Of a stretch of 37,819 nucleotides of DNA, positions 16,308 through 25,135 are shown piece after piece. Position 1 is the first letter of the stretch; each line of letters opens with the position of its first letter. The stretch is from Lachnospiraceae bacterium (GTDB lineage Bacteria > Bacillota > Clostridia > Lachnospirales > Lachnospiraceae). Below the pieces are notes generated by a model. The model had not been told where the DNA came from, did not search any database, and was given only the letters and a program-made list of their open reading frames with translations. The stretch spans positions 1-37,819 of the forward strand of contig JAFSBX010000087.1 in NCBI GenBank assembly GCA_017437065.1. The letters run 5' to 3'. A program made the translations under genes and the position numbers.

Positions 16308-16871
16308 ATGAGTATAAGTATGAGTATGGAATTAGAGGCTGGGAGACCGAGGAGTTTGGCGGGGAGATTGGAGAAGGAGATTAGGGTTTATGATTTGCTG
16401 GATAGTTTAGGGATTGAGTATATGCGGGTGGATCATGATGTTTTGCCGACTATGGAGGCTTGTCGGGAAGTGGATAAGATTTTGGATAGTTTTATTTGTA
16501 AGAATTTGTTTTTGTGTAATTCACAGAAAACGAAGTTTTATTTGTTGATGATGCCGGGAGAGAAGAAGTTTAAGACGAAGGAGCTTTCGGCGCAGATAAA
16601 TAGTGCGAGGCTTTCTTTTGCAGGTGAAGAGTATATGGAAGAGTTTTTGGACATCACGCCTGGCTCTGTCAGTGTATTAGGATTAATGAATGACAAGGAA
16701 GGGAAGGTGCAGCTTTTGGTGGATGAGGATGTACTTGCAGGAGAGTATATCGGATGTCATCCGTGCATGAATACTTCCAGTTTGAAAATTAAAACCCGTG
16801 ATTTGCTTGATAAGTTTTTGAAGGCGGTGGAGCATGAACCGATGATTGTAGCATTGAAAGGTGAAGCATAA
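16308..16871 (+). CDS. YbaK/ProX-type aminoacyl-tRNA deacylase
   Basis: About 187 residues. The YbaK/EbsC fold hydrolyses mischarged tRNA, typically Ala-tRNA-Pro or Cys-tRNA-Pro, in trans in the cytosol. Visible family features are EKEIRVYDLLDSLGIEY, DHDVLPTMEA, KNLFLCN (catalytic Lys region), KFYLLMMPGEKKF, and the C-terminal GYIGCHP-like EYIGCHPCMNTSS. Start choice: TAGGAG at 16292-16297 favours ATG 16308. Homology would also allow 16326 (MELEAGRP). Codons here end in G far more often than in neighbouring genes (GGG, AGG, TTG, GTG). Confidence 0.85.
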   Translation: MSISMSMELEAGRPRSLAGRLEKEIRVYDLLDSLGIEYMRVDHDVLPTMEACREVDKILDSFICKNLFLCNSQKTKFYLLMMPGEKKFKTKELSAQINSARLSFAGEEYMEEFLDITPGSVSVLGLMNDKEGKVQLLVDEDVLAGEYIGCHPCMNTSSLKIKTRDLLDKFLKAVEHEPMIVALKGEA

Positions 16872-16968
16872 GAAGTAAAAGTGTGATGGAAGAAGAGTGT
16901 TAACAGACGCTTTTGAAAAGCGTTTGATAGGTTGGATGATAGTTTGGAGGAAGCGGAGAGGGCTGGTT

Positions 16969-17739
16969 ATGATGCAGATAGATAGAAAAAAGGTTAAGAG
17001 TGTGTTCGCGGCTTATGTGGAGAATTATAATAGTAAGGACGAAAAGGTAAGACTGAAAATTGAGCATACATACAGGGTGGCAGAACTTTGTGAGCAGATT
17101 GCAAAGAGTATTGGATGCACGGAGTATGAAGCAGATTTGTCGTGGCTGACAGGAATGTTGCATGATATAGGGCGTTTTGAGCAGTTGAAAAATTATGGTA
17201 CTTTTATTGATGCGGAGTCTATTGACCATGCGGCATATGGTGCAGATATTTTGTTCAAAGAAGGAAAAATTAGGGATTATATTGAGGATAGTGAAGAGGA
17301 TGAACTGATAGAAAATGCCGTTCGTTTTCATAGTGCGTACCGCCTGCCGGAAAGCTTTGATGAAAGGACAAAGAAGTTCAGTGATATTTTAAGGGATGCG
17401 GATAAGGTTGATATTTTAAAAGTTAATGTGGATTTTCCGTTGGAAGAAATTTATAACGTGACTACGGAAGAATTAAGGAATGCGGAAGTGACGACAGAGG
17501 TTATGAAGAGTTTGCAGGAAAAACAGGCCACACTGCGAAGTCTGAAGAAAACTTCTGTGGATCATGTTGTGGGACATATTTCGTTGGTGTTTGAGTTGGT
17601 GTATGTGGAAAGTGTGCGTGTAGTGAAGGAGCAGGGGTATTTGGAAAAGTTGCTTTCGTTTCAGTCATGGAATGAGAAGACAAGAGAGCAGTTTCAGAAG
17701 ATACGGGCAGTGATGGAGGAGTATTTGGTGGAGATGTAG
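16969..17739 (+). CDS. HD-domain phosphohydrolase
   Basis: A soluble protein of about 256 residues with a metal-binding HD domain: EHTYRVAELC, the HD pair in GMLHDIGRFEQL, HAAYGADILF, HSAYRLPE, and a final Asp in RDADKVDIL. The family hydrolyses phosphate esters, often of nucleotides; substrate unknown. GGAGAGGG near 16955 supports ATG 16969 or 16972. It follows the YbaK-like gene by 97 bases and shares its G-ending codon preference. Confidence 0.85.
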   Translation: MMQIDRKKVKSVFAAYVENYNSKDEKVRLKIEHTYRVAELCEQIAKSIGCTEYEADLSWLTGMLHDIGRFEQLKNYGTFIDAESIDHAAYGADILFKEGKIRDYIEDSEEDELIENAVRFHSAYRLPESFDERTKKFSDILRDADKVDILKVNVDFPLEEIYNVTTEELRNAEVTTEVMKSLQEKQATLRSLKKTSVDHVVGHISLVFELVYVESVRVVKEQGYLEKLLSFQSWNEKTREQFQKIRAVMEEYLVEM

Positions 17740-17864
17740 GAGACAGATTCGCCCACTGCAAAGAAGAAATTTAAAAGTAGTCGAAGTGAGTAATAAGGAA
17801 ATACACGACTGAAATAAAGAAAAGGCATGATAGGTAGGGTGTAAAAAGAAGGATTGTTTTAGTT

Positions 17865-18632
17865 ATGAAAGAGTTTATTTTGATTGTTGAGGATGATAAT
17901 GATATTAATTGTATGTTGAAGGAGCTGCTTGAGGGGCAGGGATATGAGACGGTGCAGGCGTTTTCGGGGACGGAAGCGTTGCTGTATTTGGAAAAAAGAG
18001 TGCCGGATGGGGTGATTCTGGATTTGATGCTGCCGGGGATGGCCGGTGAGGAATTGTTAAAGCATATAAAGGAAAAAAGCCCGGATACTGCTGTGGTGGT
18101 ATCCTCTGCGAAAGAAGATGTGCAGGTGCGAATTTCACTGTTGAAGGCAGGTGCAGATGATTATGTTGTGAAGCCTTTTGATACACAGGAGCTTTTGGCA
18201 AGACTGGAGGCAGTGTTGCGAAGACTTGGCAGAATAAAACAATTGCAGACAGAAGAAGAGAAAAAGGCCCAAAATGGAGCACAGGAAAGCAGTGTTCAGT
18301 GTGGTAAAGCACAGTCGGGAAATGCACAGGAAGGCAGAGTGATTAAATATAAAGATATTGTAATGCGTCCGGAAGATTTCTTTATAACGGTGGGCGGAGA
18401 GGCAGTTTCGCTTACGAAGAGGGAGTATCTGATATTGGAGCTGTTAATGGAAAATCCGGCGAAGGTGTTTACGAAAAGCAATATTTATGAATCGGTGTGG
18501 AATGAAGAATTTTTAGGGGAAGATAATGCGGTAAATGTACACATCAGCAATATTCGTCAGAAACTGGCAAAGGTAAATCCGGAGGAAACGTACATACAGA
18601 CGGTTTGGGGAATCGGATTTAAAATGAATTAA
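17865..18632 (+). CDS. OmpR-family response regulator
   Basis: 255 residues. The receiver domain (about 1-120) has acidic pocket residues EDD near 9-11, phosphoacceptor Asp53 (ILDLMLPG), and Lys in VVKPFD. A Gln/Ala-rich linker of about 40 residues (roughly 125-165) is longer than usual. A winged-helix DNA-binding domain follows (about 165-255, TKREYLILELL, VNVHISNIRQKL, TVWGIGFKM). It heads a module with the ABC ATPase, permease and kinase downstream, so it likely controls that transporter, probably at the promoter region 18639-18689. Confidence 0.93.
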   Translation: MKEFILIVEDDNDINCMLKELLEGQGYETVQAFSGTEALLYLEKRVPDGVILDLMLPGMAGEELLKHIKEKSPDTAVVVSSAKEDVQVRISLLKAGADDYVVKPFDTQELLARLEAVLRRLGRIKQLQTEEEKKAQNGAQESSVQCGKAQSGNAQEGRVIKYKDIVMRPEDFFITVGGEAVSLTKREYLILELLMENPAKVFTKSNIYESVWNEEFLGEDNAVNVHISNIRQKLAKVNPEETYIQTVWGIGFKMN

Positions 18633-18638
18633 AACTTT

Positions 18639-18689
18639 AAGATTTCTTTATACTTTTCCTAAAGTTTCTAAAATCTCCACTGTTATTAT
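18639..18689 (+). promoter_or_regulatory. Probable response-regulator-dependent promoter for the ABC genes
   Basis: TG-T-TATTAT at 18681-18689 is an extended -10 without a recognisable -35. AAGATTTCT (18639-18647) and AAAGTTTCT (18661-18669) form a direct repeat 22 bases apart, about two helical turns, and the second copy covers the -35 position. ACTTTA and TAAAGT nearby are also inverted. This arrangement is common for OmpR-type activators. Confidence 0.45.
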
Positions 18690-18779
18690 AAATACAAGGT
18701 GTGAAACACAAATGGTTGAAAACACCAATAGATAAAGAATGTATGCGGAAAAAATTCCGGTAGTACAGAAAGGGAGATT

Positions 18780-19679
18780 ATGGAATATATACTGAAAACA
18801 GAAAATCTGACAAAAGTTTATGGAAAAACGAAGGTTGTAAACGTTGTCAGCATGCATGTGAAAAAAGGAGACATTTATGGTTTTATAGGCAAAAATGGTG
18901 CAGGAAAGACAACATTTATGCGAATGATAACCGGAATGGCAGCACCAACAGGGGGAGAAATAGAGCTGTTTGGAAAAAATGATTTGGAAAAACAGCGTAA
19001 AAGAATTGGAAGTCTGATTGAAAATCCGGGAATTTATCCGAATATGACGGCAAGAGAAAATCTTGAAGTTGTCAGAAGAAGTTTTGGAATTACAGACAAA
19101 AATGCTGTGGATGAGATGCTGGAATTTGTAGGTCTTGGCGGTACGGATAAGAAGAAAGTAAAAAACTTTTCCATGGGTATGAAGCAGAGACTTGGCATAG
19201 CAATTTCACTCTTTAGAAATCCGGATTTTTTAATATTGGATGAGCCGATTAACGGATTGGATCCGGCGGGAATTAAAGAAATCAGAGATTTACTGTTAAA
19301 ACTAAATACAGAAAGAAAAATCACCATTTTGATCTCCAGTCATATTTTAGGCGAATTGTCAAAGGTGGCCACACGTTACGGAATTATAAGAGATGGTTCT
19401 TTAGTAGAAGAATTTGAGGCAGGAGAACTGAACGAGAAATGTCGCAGATGTCAGAAACTTTCGGTAGATAATTTAGAGCTTGCAGTGACAATTTTGGAAG
19501 AAAAACTGCATATTACCGAATATGATGTGCCGGAGCCGGGCATTCTTCGGATTTTTGAACATTTGGACGAGAACGGAAAGATTAATAAGGAACTTGTTTT
19601 GGGCGGCGTGGAACTGAAAGAAAGCTATCTTACGGGGCAGGATTTAGAGGCTTATTTTATGGAGAGGCTTGGCGAATAG
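18780..19679 (+). CDS. ABC transporter ATP-binding protein (antibiotic-transport type)
   Basis: A cytosolic ATPase of 299 residues energising the permease downstream. Walker A is GKNGAGKTT (about 37-45), the signature NFSMGMKQRLGIA is a variant of LSGGQ typical of BcrA/lantibiotic-immunity ATPases, Walker B with its neighbour is FLILDEPINGLD, and the H-loop is SSHIL. The C-terminal 80 residues are an accessory domain common in this group. It starts with ATG immediately after GGGAG. Confidence 0.92.
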   Translation: MEYILKTENLTKVYGKTKVVNVVSMHVKKGDIYGFIGKNGAGKTTFMRMITGMAAPTGGEIELFGKNDLEKQRKRIGSLIENPGIYPNMTARENLEVVRRSFGITDKNAVDEMLEFVGLGGTDKKKVKNFSMGMKQRLGIAISLFRNPDFLILDEPINGLDPAGIKEIRDLLLKLNTERKITILISSHILGELSKVATRYGIIRDGSLVEEFEAGELNEKCRRCQKLSVDNLELAVTILEEKLHITEYDVPEPGILRIFEHLDENGKINKELVLGGVELKESYLTGQDLEAYFMERLGE

Positions 19680-19767
19680 TAGCAGTTTATTAAGGAAAAT
19701 ATGGAGATAAGAGTAGGAATTATAGTCAGAAAGACTGGATGGCTGTAGTCAAAGTGGAGGTTTTAGA

Positions 19768-20598
19768 ATGTTAAATTTATTGAGCGGAGAATTATATAAA
19801 TTAAGGAAAAGTAAATGTTTTTTGGTATGTCTTGTGTTGACGGTTGTATCAGTGATTTTTATGTATGGGACATTGTACTTGGCAAATGAGATGCAGCAGG
19901 GAGAAATAGAAAACGGTACGGCAGGAGTGACAGTGTTTACGGATGGACAGGAGAGTTCAGAGAGCGAAAACGTTTTGGAAGATATTACGATTTCGGAAGT
20001 ACTTCAGGTAATAATGGGAGGATTTTGTTCATTTATTGTAGTTATTTTTAATGCTATTTATGTCATTGGAGAGTTTGGTCACGGTGCTATAAAGAATATG
20101 ACCGGTAAGGGATATTCACGAAGTAAAATATTTATATCGAAATATGTTTCCTGTATTCTTGGAACTGTGATTATGCTGGTAACAGGTGCGGTTTCTAATT
20201 TGGCTGTAGGATGCATAGTTATAGGAACAGACGATATAAACGGTATTATGCTCAAAGATTATACCATTTATACAATACTAATGTTAGGACTTATTATGGC
20301 AATCAGTAGTTTGGTTGTTGCAGTTTCTGAAATCAGTAGAAATTTAGCTGTCGGTATTTCTATTGCAGTATGTATTGTGGGTGGTATATCTTCACTATTT
20401 TTCTCAGGGTTGGATTTAGTGTTAAAGCGTTTTTCAGTGCAACCGTCACAGTACTGGTTGATGGATTTGGTACAGGAATGTCCGTATACTGATTTCGGAG
20501 GCGAAATGATTCAAAGAATAATTATTTCAATTGTATTTTGGACAAGTGCTTCAATTATTATAGGGATATATCATTTTCATAAAGCGGATATAAAGTAA
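19768..20598 (+). CDS. ABC transporter permease (antibiotic-transport type)
   Basis: 276 residues with about six membrane helices, of the ABC-2/BcrB type. The N-terminal LSGELYKLRKSKCFLVCLVL is typical: an amphipathic lead followed by the first helix. An extracytoplasmic Glu/Ser-rich loop of about 60 residues follows. The HGAIKNMTGKGYSRSKIF cytoplasmic segment is a conserved feature of such permeases. It lies 88 bases after the ATPase and before the sensor kinase, so it probably exports or removes a peptide-type compound. The substrate is unknown. Confidence 0.88.
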   Translation: MLNLLSGELYKLRKSKCFLVCLVLTVVSVIFMYGTLYLANEMQQGEIENGTAGVTVFTDGQESSESENVLEDITISEVLQVIMGGFCSFIVVIFNAIYVIGEFGHGAIKNMTGKGYSRSKIFISKYVSCILGTVIMLVTGAVSNLAVGCIVIGTDDINGIMLKDYTIYTILMLGLIMAISSLVVAVSEISRNLAVGISIAVCIVGGISSLFFSGLDLVLKRFSVQPSQYWLMDLVQECPYTDFGGEMIQRIIISIVFWTSASIIIGIYHFHKADIK

Positions 20599-20681
20599 TG
20601 ATTTTTGAAAAGATAAGGACAACTATGAAGGAAAAAGAAGGGGTAAAAGATAGAGATATATAGGAAGGGCAGGGTGGTGAC

Positions 20682-21593
20682 ATGCAGACGATTTTGATAG
20701 GGATAGTGCTACTGCTTTTGGCAATGGTAGGCATTTTATTGTTCCGCCTGTGGTGTTACAGAGCACAGATAAAGCATATAACAGAAGAACTTTCTATGTT
20801 AGAAGAAGAGGATACCAATTATCGGTTATCCTCTTATTGTGCTGTTGGGAAAACAGAGGAACTGATAAAGAAAGCAAATGATATTATTGAAAAGTACAGA
20901 GAGACGGGAATAAAATTAAAAAAGGAAAATGTGGCTTACCGGGAAAGTATCACAAGTATTTCTCATGATATCCGAACGCCGCTTACTTCTGCAAAGGGGT
21001 ACATACAGATGATGCAGGGGGAGAAAGTCAGTCAGGAGAAAAGAGCAGAGTACGCAGAGGTTGTGGAACGGCGGCTGGATGATGTAATGGATATGCTGAA
21101 CCAGCTGTTTGAGTATGCACGAATTGAAGCCGGTGAGATGGCGTGGGAATCAGAAGTACTGAATGCAGGCAATCTGTTTGCAGAAACGCTTTCCATGTTT
21201 TATGATGATTTTACGAAAAGAGGCTGTGAGCCGGAGGTGGAAATCACACAGATGCCCTGTCGTATTCTAGGGGACAGGCATGCTTTTGTCAGAATTGTGG
21301 AAAACCTGATAAAAAATGCACTTGTACATGGAAAAGGCGGCTATCGTATGGCCTTACAGTTCGAGGAAGGATATGTGGTATTGCAGGTTTCTAATAGGAC
21401 GGACAGCATTGAGGAAAAGGAAATAGAGAGGATTTTTGACCGTTTTTATACGACGGATCAGTCCAGAAGCAGGAAAACGACAGGCCTTGGACTTGCCATT
21501 GTGAAAAAGTTTGCGGAACAGATGGGGGGAACGGCAGAGGCGGCTTTGGCAGGAGAATGTTTTACGGTAAAAGTGAGGATACCATTGATTTAA
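20682..21593 (+). CDS. Sensor histidine kinase
   Basis: 303 residues with a single N-terminal membrane helix (about 3-25) and almost no outside domain, so it cannot bind an external ligand by itself. The dimerisation domain has the H-box SHDIRTPL with phospho-His95. The N-box ENLIKNALVHG, the F-box FDRFYTTD and the G-box TGLGLAIVKKF are complete. Kinases with so little sensor often read the state of an adjacent ABC transporter. Its partner is the response regulator at 17865-18632, with the two transporter genes between them. RBS GGAAGGG. Confidence 0.92.
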   Translation: MQTILIGIVLLLLAMVGILLFRLWCYRAQIKHITEELSMLEEEDTNYRLSSYCAVGKTEELIKKANDIIEKYRETGIKLKKENVAYRESITSISHDIRTPLTSAKGYIQMMQGEKVSQEKRAEYAEVVERRLDDVMDMLNQLFEYARIEAGEMAWESEVLNAGNLFAETLSMFYDDFTKRGCEPEVEITQMPCRILGDRHAFVRIVENLIKNALVHGKGGYRMALQFEEGYVVLQVSNRTDSIEEKEIERIFDRFYTTDQSRSRKTTGLGLAIVKKFAEQMGGTAEAALAGECFTVKVRIPLI

Positions 21594-21637
21594 ATCAGGT
21601 ATCCTTAAATTATTGTTATATTTGTTTTTTTGTTGTG

Positions 21638-21666
21638 GAATAACCTTTTATCCTCTCTCATACAAT
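21638..21666 (+). promoter_or_regulatory. Sigma-E (mother-cell) promoter of spoIIID
   Basis: GAATAAC at 21638-21644 (5 of 7 to KMATATT) and CATACAAT at 21659-21666 (exact -10) are 14 bases apart. This matches the known sigma-E control of spoIIID in Bacillus. The short leader ends at GAGAGGA and the TTG start at 21696. Confidence 0.75.
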
Positions 21667-21695
21667 GTAAAAAAGTATTTCTGAGAGGATTTCCT

Positions 21696-21962
21696 TTGAA
21701 GGATTATATCGAAGAACGTGCTGTTCATATTGCAAATTATATTATTGACTATAATGCTACAGTAAGGCAGACTGCGAAGCAGTTTGGAATTTCGAAGTCT
21801 ACCGTACATAAGGACGTAACAGAGCGATTGATGCAGTTTAATCCTACCCTTGCCAAGGAAGCACGAAAGGTGTTGGATGTAAATAAATCGGAACGTCATA
21901 TCAGAGGTGGGCTGGCTACGCGAGAAAAATATTTACATCAGAGCGAAATAGGCATAAAATAG
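21696..21962 (+). CDS. spoIIID: Stage III sporulation transcriptional regulator SpoIIID
   Basis: A small mother-cell DNA-binding protein of 88 residues that, with sigma-E, switches the gene set and is needed for sigma-K expression in Bacillus. The helix-turn-helix is TVRQTAKQFGISKSTVHKDV. The surrounding EERAVHIANYIIDYNA and the KSERHIRGGLATREKY tail are diagnostic. The start is TTG at 21696, because GAGAGGA lies six bases before it and the sigma-E promoter ends just upstream. The in-frame ATG further upstream lies ahead of the promoter and cannot be used from that transcript. Confidence 0.95.
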   Translation: MKDYIEERAVHIANYIIDYNATVRQTAKQFGISKSTVHKDVTERLMQFNPTLAKEARKVLDVNKSERHIRGGLATREKYLHQSEIGIK

Positions 21963-21997
21963 AGGGTGGGTAAAAATCAGAAACGAAAGACATAAGT

Positions 21998-22027
21998 CTT
22001 CCTGTTGTAAATTTATGTAATAGGAAG
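21998..22027 (+). promoter_or_regulatory. Leader hairpin that covers the MATE ribosome binding site
   Basis: CTTCCT (21998-22003) pairs with AGGAAG (22022-22027), the Shine-Dalgarno of the next gene. With adjoining pairs and several G-U wobbles the stem reaches about 12 bp around a 6-base loop. It may limit translation until opened. Confidence 0.45.
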
Positions 22028-22037
22028 GAAACTAAAG

Positions 22038-23390
22038 ATGCTATACAGTAATAAGGATTTAAGAAAGTTAATTATTCCGCTCATTATGGAACAGCTTCTT
22101 GCTATTCTGGTGGGGCTGGCGGATACGGTTATGATTGCAGGCGAAGGTGAGGCTGCAATGTCGGGGGTTTCCCTTGTGGATACCATTAATATTCTGATAA
22201 TTAATATTTTTGCGGCATTGGCAACCGGAGGAGCTGTCGTGGCAGGGCATTGTCTGGGGCAAAAGGATCGGGAAAATGCAAATAAAGCGGCATGGCAGCT
22301 TGTACTGTTTTCTATATTAACATCTGCTGTAGTAACAGTTTTATTTATTGGTTTTCATACTTCGCTTTTGAGACTGGTGTTTGGACAGGTAGAAGCAGAT
22401 GTTATGCAGAGTGCAAAAACTTATCTGGTTCTGACGGCCATATCTATCTGTCCGCTTGCAGTGTATAATGCGTGTGCGGCACTATTTCGTGCCATGGGAG
22501 ATTCTAAAACTACAATGTGGATTTCCATTTTAATGAATGGATTGAATGTGACAGGAAATGCAATTTTGATTTACGGCGCAAAGTTAGGTGTGGCAGGAGC
22601 AGCGATTTCTACCAGTTTTTCCAGATTTGTGGCAATGATTATTATTGTGGTCTTAATGTTTCAGGTAAAACGGACGATTCATCTTAAGGGACAGGTTACA
22701 TGGAGAATGAATGGAAGCCTAATTAAGAAAATTCTTCACATTGGTGTACCGAACGGGTTGGAGAACAGTCTGTTTCAGTTAGGGAAAATTCTACTGCTCA
22801 GTCTTGTGACTACATTTGGAACTTATGCGATTGCAGCGAATTCTATCTGTAATGCGTTGGCATGTTTTAACATATTGCCGGGAACTGCCATTAACTATGC
22901 ACTACTTTCCGTTGCAGCGGTTTGTGTGGGGGCAGGAGAGTATAAGCAGGCACGATATTATACAAAGAAGCTGATGATGATTGCAAATGTGAGTCTTGCA
23001 GTATTTTCAATAGTTTTCTTTGTGTTTGCACCGCAATTGGCGGGAATTTATCAGGCAAGTAAAGAAACTACGGAAATGGCGGTGCAAGTGATACGTTGGC
23101 ACGCTGTTTTAGCGATTTTCTTCTGGATACCATCGTTTACGTTACCAAATACTCTGCGTGCGGCAGGGGATGTTATCTGGACAATGGTAATTGCGATTGT
23201 GTCGATGTGGACATTTCGTATTGGCACAGCGTATTTTTTCAGTTATTATTTTAATATGGGGTTGTTAGGTGTTTGGATTGCTATGACAATTGACTGGATA
23301 TTCAGGGCAATTTGTTATGTAATACGTTACAAAGGAACAAAGTGGGAAAGGATAATGGCGAAAAACTATGAAAAAAGTGAAAACGCTTAA
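22038..23390 (+). CDS. MATE-family multidrug exporter
   Basis: A 450-residue, 12-helix cation-coupled efflux protein. The N-terminal half has PLIMEQLLAILVGLADTVMI and GGAVVAGHCLGQKD, where many MATE proteins have VAGHxxG. The C-terminal half repeats the layout (GVPNGLENSLFQLGK). It probably exports drugs or metabolites across the cell membrane. The start has AGGAAGG inside a hairpin. The last 23 bases overlap the next gene. Confidence 0.9.
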   Translation: MLYSNKDLRKLIIPLIMEQLLAILVGLADTVMIAGEGEAAMSGVSLVDTINILIINIFAALATGGAVVAGHCLGQKDRENANKAAWQLVLFSILTSAVVTVLFIGFHTSLLRLVFGQVEADVMQSAKTYLVLTAISICPLAVYNACAALFRAMGDSKTTMWISILMNGLNVTGNAILIYGAKLGVAGAAISTSFSRFVAMIIIVVLMFQVKRTIHLKGQVTWRMNGSLIKKILHIGVPNGLENSLFQLGKILLLSLVTTFGTYAIAANSICNALACFNILPGTAINYALLSVAAVCVGAGEYKQARYYTKKLMMIANVSLAVFSIVFFVFAPQLAGIYQASKETTEMAVQVIRWHAVLAIFFWIPSFTLPNTLRAAGDVIWTMVIAIVSMWTFRIGTAYFFSYYFNMGLLGVWIAMTIDWIFRAICYVIRYKGTKWERIMAKNYEKSENA

Positions 23391-25092
23391 GGCGTATGCG
23401 GTTTATGGGGTTCAAATCGCATTCCTTTTGCTTGTGATATTTTTATTTATGTTTTCCAAAAAAAATACGGATGAAGTTGGAAAAGAGAATTTTACATGTG
23501 AAGAGTTGCGTACCGGATGGAATGTTTTGTATGCAGATGGAACAGAAGAATCGTTTGAGGTGTTACCGGATTATGTTAATATAGATGGCAGTAATGAGCT
23601 TATTATACAGAGAAAATTAGATACGATAGAGCTGAATAGGAATACAATAGGATTTTTTGCTTTTCAGCAGCAGATATATGTTTATTTAGATAATGAAGAG
23701 ATTATGCGTTTTGTGGAGGGTGAAGGGTTCAAGAGCAAAATGCCGGGAAACAGCTGGAAGTTTGTAGAATTTGAACCGGAGGACAGTGGCAAAACGCTTT
23801 CTATAAGGATTATACAGTGTTACGAAGATGGTAAGGTAACAATTCCTGTTTTGTATCAGGGGACTGCGGAAGGAATTATGGCAGAGTATTTAGTGGAAGC
23901 GGTTCCATTTTTCCTGATTAGTATGCTGGGAATTACTATCGGAGTTATGTTGTTAATATTGTATACCATTGCAGCTAAGAGAAATCTCAGACTGGGACAG
24001 GGACTTCCGTGGTTAGGGTTATTTTCCATATTTATAGGAGTTTGGTCAGCCATAGAAGGAAATATATATTCTTTCTTTTTTGATGAATTATTATTGTTCA
24101 GTAATTTGTCTCAGCTGAGCTTAAAAATGTGTATTATTCCTTTTATTATGTTTGTTAATATTACATTTCATAATGGAAAATCGAAGATATATAATGTGCT
24201 GGTGGGAGTTGTAGCAGCCGAATTCTGGATAACAAGTATATTACAGTTTACGGGAATTGCAGATTTTGAGGATACGATATTTTTTACACACTTAATATTG
24301 ATGGTTCTGGCAATTGTGGTGACAATGAATTGTATACAGGAGATTATTGCAGAACGGCGTGATAAGAAGTATAGGATAGAAAAAAGAATGCCATATATGA
24401 CGCATAGTTTATTTACAATTGTTATTGTTATTACTACGCTTGCAGATATGTACAGATACTATTTTACTAATGATCCGGATATTGCAAAATTCAGCAGAAT
24501 GGGGTATCTGGGATATGTTATTATGGTTGTTCTGGCATTGCTTTTAGATTTTGTGAAGTGGGTAGCTATCGGAAAACGGGCAGAAGATATTCAAGAAGAG
24601 GCATCAATGGATGCCATGACCAAGTTGTGGAACAGAGCCTGCTTTGAAAAAGATATTGATAAGCCAAATACGAAGAAACGTAAGAGAATGGGAATTATCG
24701 TATTTGATTTGAATAATCTAAAGACTTTTAATGATGGTTACGGACATGATATGGGTGACTATTATATTAAAGTGTGTAGCGAAATTATTAGAGACGCATT
24801 CAGCAAGTGGGGAAATGTGTATCGTATTGGAGGGGATGAATTCTGTGGAATTGCAGAAAATCTGTCCGTGAAAGAATTTGAAAAAGTAAAAACAGAAATG
24901 GAATTACAGATTAAGCAGTTGAAAATACCGAATTATGACCTGAATATGGAGATTGCATCCGGTTTCTGTAATTTTGATGAAAAGCAGGATATGAGTCTGC
25001 GTGATACGATGAAGAGGGCAGATCTTAATATGTATGAGCGGAAGCAGGAAATGAAGAAAACATCTTGTTTTTCTGAGGGTCCTAACGTATAA
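23368..25092 (+). CDS. Membrane diguanylate cyclase, 7TM-type sensor plus GGDEF
   Basis: 574 residues: an N-terminal helix (about 13-32), an outside beta-rich domain (about 35-175), and about seven transmembrane helices (about 180-400). This resembles the 7TMR-DISM receptors. A C-terminal GGDEF domain (about 415-570) follows. The active motif GGDEF (488-492) is intact, as are the metal Asp in IIVFDLNNLK and GYGHDMGD. The RxxD product-inhibition site is not apparent. It should make c-di-GMP in response to an external signal. ATG 23368 overlaps the MATE gene, has only a weak RBS, and is probably translationally coupled. It and the EAL protein at 12557 could form opposing activities. Confidence 0.88.
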   Translation: MKKVKTLKAYAVYGVQIAFLLLVIFLFMFSKKNTDEVGKENFTCEELRTGWNVLYADGTEESFEVLPDYVNIDGSNELIIQRKLDTIELNRNTIGFFAFQQQIYVYLDNEEIMRFVEGEGFKSKMPGNSWKFVEFEPEDSGKTLSIRIIQCYEDGKVTIPVLYQGTAEGIMAEYLVEAVPFFLISMLGITIGVMLLILYTIAAKRNLRLGQGLPWLGLFSIFIGVWSAIEGNIYSFFFDELLLFSNLSQLSLKMCIIPFIMFVNITFHNGKSKIYNVLVGVVAAEFWITSILQFTGIADFEDTIFFTHLILMVLAIVVTMNCIQEIIAERRDKKYRIEKRMPYMTHSLFTIVIVITTLADMYRYYFTNDPDIAKFSRMGYLGYVIMVVLALLLDFVKWVAIGKRAEDIQEEASMDAMTKLWNRACFEKDIDKPNTKKRKRMGIIVFDLNNLKTFNDGYGHDMGDYYIKVCSEIIRDAFSKWGNVYRIGGDEFCGIAENLSVKEFEKVKTEMELQIKQLKIPNYDLNMEIASGFCNFDEKQDMSLRDTMKRADLNMYERKQEMKKTSCFSEGPNV

Positions 25093-25135
25093 TTTAAAAA
25101 TACTGAAAGAAAATTTTTAGGAGGAGACAAATCCA

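Noticed and set aside
20598-20663. 21-codon ORF after the ABC permease (TAATG overlap)
   Set aside because: No ribosome site, Lys/Glu-rich sequence without features, and no support beyond the stop-start overlap.
21630-21695. ATG start at 21630 for spoIIID
   Set aside because: It lies upstream of the sigma-E promoter -10 and would add 22 residues not found in SpoIIID; TTG 21696 has a proper ribosome site.
25093-25135. Purine riboswitch before guaA
   Set aside because: The 43-base gap is too short for the aptamer, and no aptamer core is visible.
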